NCBI GenBank assembly: GCA_902613755.1
Contig: CACMIH010000006.1
Location: forward strand, 1 to 64,000
DNA length: 64,000 bases
Reading direction: 5' to 3'
From: an uncultured Pelagibacteraceae bacterium
GTDB lineage: Bacteria; Pseudomonadota; Alphaproteobacteria; Pelagibacterales; Pelagibacteraceae
In this document: in pieces, positions 44,035 through 53,117 of the stretch
Numbering within the stretch: the first letter of the stretch is position 1
Layout of the letters: each line of letters begins with the position of its first letter
The notes under the pieces: generated by a model
What the model was told of the DNA's origin: nothing
The model's database searches: none
Seen by the model: the letters and a program-made list of their open reading frames with translations, nothing else
Translations under genes and position numbers: made by a program

Positions 44035-46905
44035 TTATGCTGCATCTTCTTTAAACTCATCCATGCTTGGACAAGTACAAAAAATATTTTTATCTCCGTA
44101 TACGTTATCAACTCTTGCAACCGGAGGCCAAAATTTATTTGCTTTTAAGAATTTTGCAGGATACGCAGCTTGCTCTCTTGAATATTTATGATTCCATTCA
44201 TCTGAAGCTAATTCAATATCTGTATGAGGTGCATTTTTAATTGGATTATCAACTTTATCAAATTTTCCTGATTTGATCATATCTATTTCTGATTTAATGC
44301 TAATCAAAGTATCACAAAATCTATCTAGTTCGGACAAGCTTTCACTTTCAGTTGGTTCAATCATCATTGTGCCTGCTACTGGCCATGACATTGTTGGTGC
44401 ATGAAAACCATAATCGATTAATCTTTTAGCTATATCTTCTTCAGTAATCCCTGTTTCAGTTTTAATAGATCGAATATCAATAATACATTCATGAGCTACA
44501 TTGCCGTTTGAACCTTTATAAAGAATTGGGTAATGATCTTTAAGTCTATGAGCTATATAATTTGCATTTAGTATTGCAATTTGAGTAGCTAATTTTAAAC
44601 CTTCAGAACCCATCATTTTAATATACATCCAGGAAATTGATAAAATACTTGAACTTCCCCAAGGTGCTGCTGAAACTGCTCCTATTCCTGTTGCAGGTCC
44701 ACAGTCCTTAACAACTGGATGATTAGGCAAATAAACTTGTAAATGTCTTTTACATGCAATTGGTCCCATTCCTGGTCCTCCACCACCATGTGGAATACAG
44801 AATGTTTTGTGTAAATTTATGTGACAAACATCTGGACCAAAATTTCCAGGTCTTGCTATACCGACAAGCGCGTTTAAATTTGCACCATCCATATAAACTT
44901 GGCCACCATGTTTATGAATTAACTCACATATATCTGTAATTTTTTCCTCAAATACACCGTGAGTAGACGGATAAGTGACCATTAATGCTCCAAGATTTTC
45001 AGAATGCATTTCAGCTTTTTTCTTTAAATCTTCAAAATCAACATTTCCTTCTTTATCACAATCAACAACAACAACTTTCATTCCAACCATTTGTGCACTA
45101 GCAGGATTGGTTCCATGTGCTGAACTTGGTATTAAACATATATTCCTGTTTTCTTCACCTCTATCTAAATGATACTTTCTAATAACCATTAATCCTGCAT
45201 ATTCACCTTGAGCGCCTGCATTTGGTTGAAGTGAAACACCTGAAAAACCAGTAATTGATCTCAGCCAATTTTTAAGATCAGTGAATAAATCTCTATATCC
45301 TTCCATCTGCTCAATAGGTACAAATGGATGAGGCTCTGCTAATTCTCTCCACGAAATAGGTATCATTTCTGCAGTAGCGTTTAATTTCATAGTACATGAA
45401 CCAAGTGCAATCATAGTTCTATTTAAAGCTATATCTTTATCTTCTAACTTTTTTAAATATCTAAGCATCTCAGTTTCTGAGTGATATGAATTAAAAACTG
45501 GGTGCTCTAAATATTTTGAAGTTCTTAATAAATTTTTTGGTAAATTAGGCAAACTTACTGTTGGGTCTTCTTTTTTAATCGACTCAGCTGCATTAAAAAT
45601 TTTCAATAATTGATTTACTCTATAAACATTTTTCTTTTCATCAAAAGAAACTGCCAACATTTCAGAATTTACTCTTCTAATGTTTACCTTTTGATCCAAA
45701 GCATTTTTATAAATTTGATCAGTTTTATCTTTTGTTACAATTGTAACTGTATCAAAGAAATGATCTGAATAAATTTCATATCCAGATTGTTTCAATTTAT
45801 CTGCAAAATTTTTAGCTAATTGAGAAACTCTCTCAGCAATAGTTTTTATTCCATCTGGTCCGTGGTAGATAGCATATGCAGCTGAAACAATTGCTAACAA
45901 AGCTTGGGCAGTACAAATATTACTTGTAGCTTTATCTCTTCTTATATGCTGTTCCCTAGTTTGTAATGATAATCTGTAAGCTTTGTTTCCATGTCTATCA
46001 ACAGAGACCCCTACAATTCTTCCTGGCATAGATCTTTTATATTCGTCTTTAGTTGCAAAGAAGGCTGCATGAGGTCCACCATAACCCATTGGAATTCCAA
46101 ATCTTTGAGAACTTCCTACAGCAATATCTGCTCCTAGTTCTCTTGGTGTTTTTAATTTAGCAAGTGCTAATAAATCACAAGCTAATATTGCTTTACCATT
46201 TTTTTTATGAATTTTACTAATTGCTTCACTAGGGTTTTTTATATCACCTAATGTTCCAGGATATTGCAATATACCACAAACCAGGTCTTCCTTTAATTGA
46301 TCTAATACTTCATCTTCATTTCCGACAAGTACTTTTAATCCCATTGGTTCTGCTCTTGTTTGGATTACATCTATTGTTTGTGGGTGACAATTTTCTGAAA
46401 CAAAAACTAAATTACTATCTTTTTTATTTAATCTATGACTTAATCCCATTGCTTCTGCAGCTGCTGTTCCTTCATCTAATAAAGATGCATTTGCGATATC
46501 CATTCCTGTAAAATCAACTATCATTTGTTGGAAATTAAGCAGCATTTCTAATCTTCCTTGAGCTACCTCGGGTTGATAAGGTGTATAAGAAGTGTACCAA
46601 CCTGGATTTTCTAAAATATTTCTTAGAATTACATATGGTGTATAAGTGCCATAGTAACCCATTCCTATAAAGTTAGAGTAAATTTGATTTTTTTTTGAAA
46701 TTGCTTTTAATTTTCTCAATGCTTCATATTCTGAATTAGACTCACCAATGTTTAATTCATCTTTCAATTGGATTTTTTCTGGAACTGTACTTTTGATTAA
46801 ATCATCAAGTGATTTATAATTAAGTTCCTTAAGCATTTTATTTTGATCTTCATCTGAAGGTCCAATGTGCCTTTTTAAAAAATCTTTTTGAGAATTATGT
46901 AACAT
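44035..46905 (-). CDS. gcvP: Glycine dehydrogenase (P protein)
   Basis: Decarboxylates glycine and passes aminomethyl to the lipoyl arm of GcvH. The 956-residue single-chain enzyme has FLKRHIGPSDEDQ, SLLDEGTAAAEAM, and the PLP-lysine segment INLHKTFCIPHGGGGPG. Both GDC-P halves are present. Its ATG shares one base with the gcvH stop, and the gene is last of gcvT-gcvH-gcvP. Controlled at a distance by the glycine riboswitch before gcvT. Confidence 0.97.
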   Translation of the reverse strand: MLHNSQKDFLKRHIGPSDEDQNKMLKELNYKSLDDLIKSTVPEKIQLKDELNIGESNSEYEALRKLKAISKKNQIYSNFIGMGYYGTYTPYVILRNILENPGWYTSYTPYQPEVAQGRLEMLLNFQQMIVDFTGMDIANASLLDEGTAAAEAMGLSHRLNKKDSNLVFVSENCHPQTIDVIQTRAEPMGLKVLVGNEDEVLDQLKEDLVCGILQYPGTLGDIKNPSEAISKIHKKNGKAILACDLLALAKLKTPRELGADIAVGSSQRFGIPMGYGGPHAAFFATKDEYKRSMPGRIVGVSVDRHGNKAYRLSLQTREQHIRRDKATSNICTAQALLAIVSAAYAIYHGPDGIKTIAERVSQLAKNFADKLKQSGYEIYSDHFFDTVTIVTKDKTDQIYKNALDQKVNIRRVNSEMLAVSFDEKKNVYRVNQLLKIFNAAESIKKEDPTVSLPNLPKNLLRTSKYLEHPVFNSYHSETEMLRYLKKLEDKDIALNRTMIALGSCTMKLNATAEMIPISWRELAEPHPFVPIEQMEGYRDLFTDLKNWLRSITGFSGVSLQPNAGAQGEYAGLMVIRKYHLDRGEENRNICLIPSSAHGTNPASAQMVGMKVVVVDCDKEGNVDFEDLKKKAEMHSENLGALMVTYPSTHGVFEEKITDICELIHKHGGQVYMDGANLNALVGIARPGNFGPDVCHINLHKTFCIPHGGGGPGMGPIACKRHLQVYLPNHPVVKDCGPATGIGAVSAAPWGSSSILSISWMYIKMMGSEGLKLATQIAILNANYIAHRLKDHYPILYKGSNGNVAHECIIDIRSIKTETGITEEDIAKRLIDYGFHAPTMSWPVAGTMMIEPTESESLSELDRFCDTLISIKSEIDMIKSGKFDKVDNPIKNAPHTDIELASDEWNHKYSREQAAYPAKFLKANKFWPPVARVDNVYGDKNIFCTCPSMDEFKEDAA

Positions 46906-47285
46906 TAGCTAGTACTCTCCTTTGCAAATTTATCGTATTCTTCTTTGTTCATAAGACTATCCATTTCAGATTGATCTTTCATTTTAAGTTTAAAAAACCA
47001 TGCTGAACCCTCTGGATCTTCATTAATTTTAGATGGATCATCTACAATAGCTTGATTGGTATCAACTACTTCACCACTAACTGGAGTATAAACATCACTA
47101 GCAGCTTTCGTAGATTCTACAACTCCTGCAGTACCATCTTTTTCAACATTAGATCCTTTTTCAGGAAGTTCTGCAAAAACTATGTCTCCAAGCATTTCTG
47201 TTGCATGTTTTGTAATTCCTATTGTGGCTACATCTCCCTCTAAAGTAATCCACTCATGTTCTTTTGAAAATTTTACTTCACTCAT
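46905..47285 (-). CDS. gcvH: Glycine cleavage system H protein
   Basis: Small lipoyl carrier that shuttles the aminomethyl group between P, T and L proteins. The 126-residue protein has the [18 protein letters not shown] domain start and the lipoylation site [11 protein letters not shown] at Lys60. It is translationally coupled to gcvT upstream and gcvP downstream by one-base overlaps. Confidence 0.96.
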   Translation of the reverse strand: MSEVKFSKEHEWITLEGDVATIGITKHATEMLGDIVFAELPEKGSNVEKDGTAGVVESTKAASDVYTPVSGEVVDTNQAIVDDPSKINEDPEGSAWFFKLKMKDQSEMDSLMNKEEYDKFAKESTS

Positions 47286-48388
47286 TAATTTACTCCTTTC
47301 ACATAATTTTTTTTATAAAATGGTAATGCGCAAACATTTGCTGGATGTTTTTTCCCTCTTACCTCAAGCAAAATTTTAGTATCAACTTTTGAAAACTCTT
47401 TATTAACATAACCCATCGCTATAGGACCATTTACACTTGGTCCAAACGTTCCACTAGTTATCTCACCGATTTGTGTATCTGTATCATCAAATATTTTAGT
47501 TTTTTCTCTAGCAATCAATCTACCTTCCGGTTTAATCCCTACTCTTATTTGGCTTGCTCCATCTTGCATTTGGTTCATAATTTTTTTTGATCCAATAAAA
47601 CCTCCATTTGATAATCTAGATTTTGAGATTGCCCATCTAAGGTTTGCCTCAACTGGTGTTTTATTAATATCTAATTCGTGACCATATAAACACAATCCAG
47701 CTTCCAATCTCAAGGTATCTCTTGCCCCAAGTCCTATAAGTTGTGCTCCCTTTTCTATTAAATTTTCAACGAATTTTTCAGCTTTATCGTTAGAAATTGA
47801 AATTTCAAATCCATCTTCCCCTGTATAACCTGATCTTGTAACAAATAATTTTTGATTATCAGAATCGAACCAATTTCCTGTCATAAAATTTAATTGATCA
47901 ACCCCATTTATAATTGAGTTTAAAATTTCAACAGACTTAGGTCCTTGAATTGCTATCAAAGATCTATTGTTATCTAAATTCATTTTAAATTTCGAACCTA
48001 GTAAATTAGATAAAATCTCAAAATCTTTATCTTTACATGCAGCATTTAAGATAATTAAATACCCTTCTTCTATTTTAGTGATGATTAAATCATCATAAAT
48101 TCCCGCATCCTCATTCATTAAAAAACTATACTTAGAGCAGTTTTGTTTTAGATTTTTTAAATCTAATGGAAAAATTTTTTCTAATTCTTCTGTTAAAGTT
48201 TCATCGCCATATATAAATAGCTGGCCCATATGAGATACATCAAATATTCCAGAGTGTGATCTTGTGAATTTATGCTCTTCAATAATACCTTTGCTATACT
48301 GAATAGGCATTTCATAGCCAGCAAATTCAACAAACTTAGCGTTGTTACTTTGATGAAGTTTATTTAGTGATGTTTTTTTTATTTCCAT
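47285..48388 (-). CDS. gcvT: Aminomethyltransferase (T protein)
   Basis: Moves the one-carbon unit from GcvH to tetrahydrofolate, releasing ammonia. The 367-residue protein has [13 protein letters not shown] near the N-terminus, [25 protein letters not shown] and [19 protein letters not shown]. It is first of gcvTHP. The leader 48389-48543 contains a tandem glycine riboswitch, and the ATG and its AGAG SD-like segment lie inside an inverted repeat with the aptamer linker. Confidence 0.96.
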   Translation of the reverse strand: MEIKKTSLNKLHQSNNAKFVEFAGYEMPIQYSKGIIEEHKFTRSHSGIFDVSHMGQLFIYGDETLTEELEKIFPLDLKNLKQNCSKYSFLMNEDAGIYDDLIITKIEEGYLIILNAACKDKDFEILSNLLGSKFKMNLDNNRSLIAIQGPKSVEILNSIINGVDQLNFMTGNWFDSDNQKLFVTRSGYTGEDGFEISISNDKAEKFVENLIEKGAQLIGLGARDTLRLEAGLCLYGHELDINKTPVEANLRWAISKSRLSNGGFIGSKKIMNQMQDGASQIRVGIKPEGRLIAREKTKIFDDTDTQIGEITSGTFGPSVNGPIAMGYVNKEFSKVDTKILLEVRGKKHPANVCALPFYKKNYVKGVN

Positions 48389-48473
48389 ATTAACTCTTCT
48401 TTGCCCCCTCTGTCTTGGTGCCTGAGAGATTTGCTCCGTCGGCGAGAATAATTCTCTTTCCAGAGTTAATATG
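48386..48473 (-). repeat. 12-base inverted repeat linking riboswitch linker to gcvT start
   Basis: AGAGTTAATATG at 48462-48473 is the exact reverse complement of CATATTAACTCT at 48386-48397. In the gcvT transcript the inter-aptamer linker can thus pair with the stretch that contains the gcvT AUG. The linker arm also overlaps CTCTG (48461-48465), which can pair with CAGAG (48408-48412) as aptamer-2 P1. The two pairings are mutually exclusive. Confidence 0.75.
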
Positions 48474-48543
48474 TACGGTCCTTTTGCCTGAGAGTTTCCG
48501 GGGTGGTTGCTCCTTCGGCGCTACAAAAGTAGTCTCTCCCGTA
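48401..48543 (-). ncRNA. Tandem glycine riboswitch
   Basis: On the minus strand two glycine aptamers precede gcvT. The first, about 48478-48543, has GGGAGAGAC, GCGCCGAAGGAGCAA and CTCTCAGGCAAAAGGAC. The second, about 48401-48465, has AAAGAGA, CGCCGACGGAGCAA and CTCTCAGGCACCAAGAC. These are the class core sequences. The linker GTACATATTAA lies between them. Known role: glycine binding turns on glycine cleavage genes. The RNA ends 12 bases before the gcvT ATG, leaving no room for a separate intrinsic terminator, so control is probably at translation. Confidence 0.95.
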
Positions 48544-48549
48544 TATAAA

Positions 48550-48579
48550 TTTATAACACATTTAAAATGTTTATGTGAA
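48550..48579 (-). promoter_or_regulatory. Candidate promoter for gcvTHP
   Basis: On the minus strand TTCACA (48574-48579) and TATAAA (48550-48555) are separated by 18 bases, each matching the sigma-70 consensus at five of six positions. The expected start site falls near 48541-48543, exactly where the riboswitch begins. The pair lies just outside the end of the EamA gene. Confidence 0.6.
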
Positions 48580-48581
48580 AT

Positions 48582-49454
48582 TTATTTGGCTAGTTTTTTA
48601 ACAAGTAATGGAGACAAAAACTGTATAACTACTGCTGTTATAACTACGGCTCCCCCAAAAAGTACAGTAAGTGGTGGGTTTTCGTTTGCAAACATCCATG
48701 CCCACATAGGTCCTAGAACAGCTTCAGTTAACATAATGATTCCAACAAATGCTGAAGGAGTTGATCTTGCTCCAATTGTTATAAGTATAAATCCAAGTCC
48801 AACTTGAAAAAATCCTGCAATAAAACCTAAAAAAATATCATTTGTTGAAACCAAAATACTCGGTGACATGAACAAACCTATTAGTGTTGCAAAAATTCCA
48901 GCAACCAATTGCAAAGGTATCATGTCGACTTTTGGATATTTTCTTACAATTAAAATTAAGATTGCAAATGATATCGGCATAATAAATGCAACTAAGTTTC
49001 CAGTCATTTGACCTGGTGTTAGTGAACTGCCCAACATTAAAATGATACCAGCTACTGCTGTAATAATACAAGTTAATGTAATTTTTGAAATTTTTTCTTT
49101 TAAAAATACGTAACCAAAAATTGCTAAAAACAAAGCTTGAGTTTGAATTATAAAGTTTGCATTAGCTACTGTTGTTTCGTACATAGCAAATACATAGCTA
49201 GCAAATCCAATGGATAAAATTATACCTCCGAATAAACCTGGAATTCCAGATTTATAAAGAGCACTGAAAATTTTTCCTTTGTAAGTAAAGATTAAAAAAA
49301 TTGTAATTACTCCAATAAAGAAAAGTGATCTCCAAAATAATATTTGCCAAAGTGTAGATCCATCGAAAGACTTAACAATTAAACCTCCAAAACTTAATGC
49401 ACAAGCTCCTAAAAAAACTAAAAAAGGTCCTGGTATTTTTGATAAAAAATTCAT
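48582..49454 (-). CDS. EamA/DMT-family permease
   Basis: A 290-residue membrane protein with about ten helices in two EamA repeats: LWQILFWRSLFFIG early, QTQALFLAIFGYVFLKEKIS, and AFVGIIMLTEAVLGPMWAWMFANE late. It is translated in series with pxpC, sharing one base, so it may carry 5-oxoproline, an amino acid or a related compound. Substrate not established. The gcv promoter lies just after its stop. Confidence 0.85.
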   Translation of the reverse strand: MNFLSKIPGPFLVFLGACALSFGGLIVKSFDGSTLWQILFWRSLFFIGVITIFLIFTYKGKIFSALYKSGIPGLFGGIILSIGFASYVFAMYETTVANANFIIQTQALFLAIFGYVFLKEKISKITLTCIITAVAGIILMLGSSLTPGQMTGNLVAFIMPISFAILILIVRKYPKVDMIPLQLVAGIFATLIGLFMSPSILVSTNDIFLGFIAGFFQVGLGFILITIGARSTPSAFVGIIMLTEAVLGPMWAWMFANENPPLTVLFGGAVVITAVVIQFLSPLLVKKLAK

Positions 49455-50398
49455 TAAATTTGTGATAGTAAATTTTGAGTTTCCATTTCATATAATTTAA
49501 ATAAAGTCTCAGCATCAGATAAATTAATCTCTTTAAATTTTATTTTTGAACCAGGAGACATCTGTACTAATCGGTCATAATCGACACTAGCCACAACTCC
49601 AATTTTTGGATAGCCACCAATAGTACCATGATCTGAAAGCATTATGATTGGATTTCCATCTGCAGGTACCTGTATTACACCTTTGATCAATCCCTCTGAT
49701 TTTATATTAGTATTTACAATATTTTCTATTTTAGGCCCTTCTAACCTCATCCCCATTCTGTCTGAAAGTTTTGATACTACAAATTCTTTTTCATAAAAAA
49801 TTTTTTTTCCATGTTCAGAAAAATAATCAAAATTAGTACCTTTAATAACTCTTATATTTTCTATTTTTGTATTTAGATAATTAATCTTTTTAATATCCTT
49901 ATTTGAGTTTATTTTTTTTAAATTAATTCTTTGCCCTGTATCTAATTTTTTTCCATTATTAGCTCCAATATTAGCTTTCATATTTATAGAACAACTATTC
50001 CATTGAAATTTTATATCAAATTCACCACCTAATGCTAAATATCCATATACTGATTTATTTGTTGAAATAATATTTATTTCATCTCCATTTTCAATTGGAT
50101 AGCTCTCATAACAATTACCTTCAATTTCAATATGTTTTTTTTTTATTTTAAAAATCACGTCTCCAGTAACAGCAAAATTAATTTTTTCTCCTGAATACTT
50201 AAGATGAGGGCCTTGATAAGCAAACTCTATCACTGCTGAATCTAATTTATTACCAACAAGTTTGTTAGCCATAAGATAATTTCTATTATCCATAGCACCA
50301 CTAAATGGAATACCAATATGATAAAGATGCTCTCTACCTTTATCTTGAAAAGTACTGTTGATACCTGATCTGATTATATCAAAATAGTTATTACTCAT
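49454..50398 (-). CDS. pxpC: 5-oxoprolinase subunit C
   Basis: With PxpA and PxpB, forms the ATP-dependent 5-oxoprolinase that opens 5-oxoproline to glutamate. The 314-residue protein matches the PxpC/KipA half: SGINSTFQDKGREHLYHIGIPFSGAMD, VIEFAYQGPHL and GYPKIGVVASVDYDRLVQMSPG. Urea-carboxylase-related proteins share this domain, but the full pxpABC neighbourhood supports 5-oxoprolinase. Overlaps pxpB by 8 bases. Confidence 0.9.
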   Translation of the reverse strand: MSNNYFDIIRSGINSTFQDKGREHLYHIGIPFSGAMDNRNYLMANKLVGNKLDSAVIEFAYQGPHLKYSGEKINFAVTGDVIFKIKKKHIEIEGNCYESYPIENGDEINIISTNKSVYGYLALGGEFDIKFQWNSCSINMKANIGANNGKKLDTGQRINLKKINSNKDIKKINYLNTKIENIRVIKGTNFDYFSEHGKKIFYEKEFVVSKLSDRMGMRLEGPKIENIVNTNIKSEGLIKGVIQVPADGNPIIMLSDHGTIGGYPKIGVVASVDYDRLVQMSPGSKIKFKEINLSDAETLFKLYEMETQNLLSQI

Positions 50399-51065
50399 TA
50401 AAATTCTTATATTGATCTAAGGTTATTTCTTTAAAAATTACAGTATCTCCAGGATTAATTAGATTTGGTTTATCTTCTTTCGAACTATCAAATACATCAA
50501 TTGGAGTATTTCCTATTACATTCCATCCTCCTGGACTTTCAAAAGTATAAATATTTGCAAATTGCTCGGTTAACGCTACAGAACCTTTGGGAACTTTTAC
50601 TCTAGGAGTTTCTAAACGCTGTACTCTCATATTTTTATCCAAGTCTCCTAAAAACGGCATTCCTGCAATGAAGCCTGTCATATAACAAAAATATTCTTTA
50701 TTTAAAAAGTTATCTAAAATTTTTTCTCTACTTAAATTTAATTTTTCTTCTACTCGTTTAATATCCATTGAAAACATTTCATGGCAACACACGGGTATTT
50801 CTATTTTTTTTGATATGGAAGTTATTGAGTCTGTAACATTAATGCTTTCAACATAACTTTTAACTTCATTAAAATTTGTTAACTTTAAATCATATGAGAT
50901 TATTAATTTATTATACGAAGGTGTTAAATTATTAATTCCTTTAAATTTTTTTTCTTTAATTGAATTAAAGTATTTTATTACATTTGAATTAATTGATTTA
51001 TTTACCTCAATACCAAAATCACAGTATACTGCTGCGTCACCAAGATTCGATATATTTTTTATCAT
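50391..51065 (-). CDS. pxpB: 5-oxoprolinase subunit B
   Basis: Partner of PxpC in the kinase-like half of 5-oxoprolinase. The 224-residue protein has the family segments FCYMTGFIAGMPFLGDLD, LETPRVKVPKGSVAL and TFESPGGWNVIGNTPI. It lies between pxpC and the divergent pxpA, whose start is 27 bases away; the promoters of both must overlap gene ends. Confidence 0.9.
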   Translation of the reverse strand: MIKNISNLGDAAVYCDFGIEVNKSINSNVIKYFNSIKEKKFKGINNLTPSYNKLIISYDLKLTNFNEVKSYVESINVTDSITSISKKIEIPVCCHEMFSMDIKRVEEKLNLSREKILDNFLNKEYFCYMTGFIAGMPFLGDLDKNMRVQRLETPRVKVPKGSVALTEQFANIYTFESPGGWNVIGNTPIDVFDSSKEDKPNLINPGDTVIFKEITLDQYKNFNE

Positions 51066-51092
51066 GCCATGTTATACTCAACATTAAACAGT

Positions 51093-51872
51093 ATGGAAAT
51101 TAATATAAATTGTGATTTAGGGGAAAAATCAAAACATCATTCAAATAAGCATGATCCAGATTTACTAAAAATAGTTAATTCAGCAAATGTTGCTTGTGGA
51201 TATCATGCTGGGGATGTTGCCACCATGCATGATGTGGTTCAAATTTCAAAAAAAAATGGTGTAAGTATAGGTGCCCATCCTTCATTTAATGATCCTGAAA
51301 ATTTTGGAAGAGAAAGAATGAATTTATCAAACTCAGAAATTAAAAAATTAATTTATGATCAATATAATATATTGCAAAATATTTCTATTCAGCATGGAGA
51401 AAACGTAACACATATTAAGCCTCATGGGGCTCTAAATAATATGGCATGTGAGGATATTGAATTAGCCACAACGCTGGCTAGTGCAATCAATGACATTAGT
51501 AAAGATTTAATATATTTGGTTCCTACAGGCTCTAAAATGGAAAAAGCTGCAAAAAAATTAAATATGAGAATAGCCTGTGAAATTTTTGCAGACAGGAATT
51601 ATGAAGATGATGGAAACTTGGTTTCAAGGAAAAAACCACATGCTCTTATAACTGACCCAGAAGAGGCAAAAAAACACGTATTAAGTATGGTTAAAAATCA
51701 GTCACTTAATTGTCACAGTGGGAAGCAGATACCTTGTGAAATAGACTCTGTGTGCATACATGGAGATAACGAAAGTTCGTTATCTACAGCAAAATCTATA
51801 AAAGAAAACCTGATAGAGAATGGAATGGAATTAAAACCTTTAAATAAAATGGAGAAATTTTTAAATGATTAA
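51093..51872 (+). CDS. pxpA: 5-oxoprolinase subunit A
   Basis: The LamB/YcsF-family subunit that completes 5-oxoprolinase with PxpB and PxpC. The protein has INCDLGEKS, ANVACGYHAGD, GAHPSFNDPENFGRE and HIKPHGALNN, the hallmark order. I chose the ATG at 51093 (259 residues), giving the usual M-x-I-x-CDLGE opening; an ATG at 51069 would add eight residues with no family support. It is on the opposite strand to pxpB-pxpC and overlaps the next gene by 8 bases. Confidence 0.9.
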   Translation: MEININCDLGEKSKHHSNKHDPDLLKIVNSANVACGYHAGDVATMHDVVQISKKNGVSIGAHPSFNDPENFGRERMNLSNSEIKKLIYDQYNILQNISIQHGENVTHIKPHGALNNMACEDIELATTLASAINDISKDLIYLVPTGSKMEKAAKKLNMRIACEIFADRNYEDDGNLVSRKKPHALITDPEEAKKHVLSMVKNQSLNCHSGKQIPCEIDSVCIHGDNESSLSTAKSIKENLIENGMELKPLNKMEKFLND

Positions 51873-52350
51873 AAAAATATTTGTAATTTTGTTTTTAACA
51901 TTATTTACAACAAATTCTTTTTCTGCTGGATCAGACTCTACTCCTGCAAAAGTTAAATCTAATTACGATAAAGCAGTGCAATCAATAAAATTTGCAAAAA
52001 AATATGAAGCAAAAGGAAAACTTGAAAAAGCAAAAAAAAGATATGCAAAGGCTCAAAAGCTTCTTTTAAAATCTAATAAAGAAAAACCACTTCAAGCAGA
52101 TACTTTAAATTATCTTGGTTTCACTACAAGAAAGCTTGGTGATTATGAAAATGGAGAAAAATACTACCTGTTAGGTTTAGAAATTAATCCAAGGCACGTT
52201 GGTATAAATGAGTATTTAGGTGAATTATATGTGGCTACTAATAGAATAAATTTAGCAAAAGAACGATTAAAAGTATTAGAAAGTTGTAACTGTGAAGAGT
52301 ATAATGAGTTAAAAGAAATTATTCAGGGCACTAAAAAATCTAAATATTAA
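51865..52350 (+). CDS. Secreted TPR-repeat protein
   Basis: A 161-residue predicted periplasmic protein with a signal peptide (FVILFLTLFTTNSFSA-G) and a lysine-rich helical body holding two or three TPR repeats, for example ADTLNYLGFTTRKLGDYENGEKYYLLGLEINP and GINEYLGELYVATNRINLAKERL. Function is unknown; TPRs usually hold proteins together. It overlaps the end of pxpA by 8 bases. A second secreted TPR protein occurs at 55890. Confidence 0.75.
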   Translation: MIKKIFVILFLTLFTTNSFSAGSDSTPAKVKSNYDKAVQSIKFAKKYEAKGKLEKAKKRYAKAQKLLLKSNKEKPLQADTLNYLGFTTRKLGDYENGEKYYLLGLEINPRHVGINEYLGELYVATNRINLAKERLKVLESCNCEEYNELKEIIQGTKKSKY

Positions 52351-52419
52351 TTTATATGCTTGATATTCAAGATCCGGTTGAAGCTCGTAAGGTTATAAGA
52401 TAAAATATTATAAAATATT

Positions 52420-52455
52420 AATAAGGCAGTCATAAACGTGACCGCCTTTCTTATT
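52420..52455 (+). terminator. Stem-loop after TPR gene, possible terminator
   Basis: AAGGCAGTCA at 52423-52432 pairs with TGACCGCCTT at 52439-52448 with one mismatch and a six-base loop. Flanking AATAA and TTATT can extend it. The following TCTTATT is not a strong U-tract, so it could be a weak terminator for the TPR gene or a leader structure for the TerC gene. The rest of the 155-base gap holds no recognisable RNA family. Confidence 0.45.
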
Positions 52456-52505
52456 GAAATGGTATTTATTGAAAACTAAAAAAATTTAAACATTATTAAT
52501 CCATC

Positions 52506-53117
52506 TTGATTGAAGAACTCATAATTTTAACCAATATAATTTTTATCACCATTATATTAACTGCTGATAATGCGGTAATAGTCGGGTCTATTGCTTCAAA
52601 TTTTGTTCCAAAAAATAGAAAACAAATAATTCTTTGGGGTGTAATTGGGGCCTTTGTTTTTAAAATCTTTTTTGCGGTTTTTGCGACTTTTTTATTTGAA
52701 TTTTATTTTATAAAGATTTTAGGTGGTTTGTTATTGATTTGGATTGTAAATGATTTAAGGAAAGATTTATTAGATATTAAAAAAGTAAAACCTACTACAA
52801 AAAAAGGGAAAGAACCTTCATATATTAGTAGTATTGGAAAAGTTTTATTTGCAGATATCATGATTAGTTTCGATAATGTCATCGGTGTAGTTGCGGCAGC
52901 AAAAGGATATTTTGGATTTATGATATTTGGTCTTATGTTATCAGTTGTTTTAACTGGTGCTTTGGCTACATATATGGCTAATTATATTCAAAGACACATT
53001 TGGATAGCCTATATTGGTTTAATATTTATTTTGATCGTTGGTCTACAATTAGTAATTGGTGGATTGGTTGACTTAGAAATATTAAATATTAATGAGGAAT
53101 TTAAAAAATACTTTTAA
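52506..53117 (+). CDS. TerC/YjbE-family membrane protein
   Basis: A 203-residue membrane protein with about six helices and the two paired acidic motifs of TerC proteins: LTADNAVIVGSIAS and ADIMISFDNVIGVVAAAKG. It resembles the YjbE subgroup, thought to export or handle metal ions such as manganese. No yybP-ykoY riboswitch could be recognised in the upstream gap. The best start is TTG at 52506; no ATG lies close enough upstream in frame. It is convergent with panB, with no gap between them. Confidence 0.82.
   Translation: MIEELIILTNIIFITIILTADNAVIVGSIASNFVPKNRKQIILWGVIGAFVFKIFFAVFATFLFEFYFIKILGGLLLIWIVNDLRKDLLDIKKVKPTTKKGKEPSYISSIGKVLFADIMISFDNVIGVVAAAKGYFGFMIFGLMLSVVLTGALATYMANYIQRHIWIAYIGLIFILIVGLQLVIGGLVDLEILNINEEFKKYF

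Noticed and set aside
49454..51065. Urea/allophanate carboxylase-type genes
   Set aside because: The domains are shared, but pxpA is adjacent and there is no biotin carboxylase or amidase part.
52356..52403. Small 15-codon gene
   Set aside because: Too short to support from sequence alone; kept only as part of the finding on this gap.
52351..52505. yybP-ykoY manganese riboswitch or a tRNA before the TerC gene
   Set aside because: No class core sequences, cloverleaf or T-loop signature could be found; only simple stems are seen.
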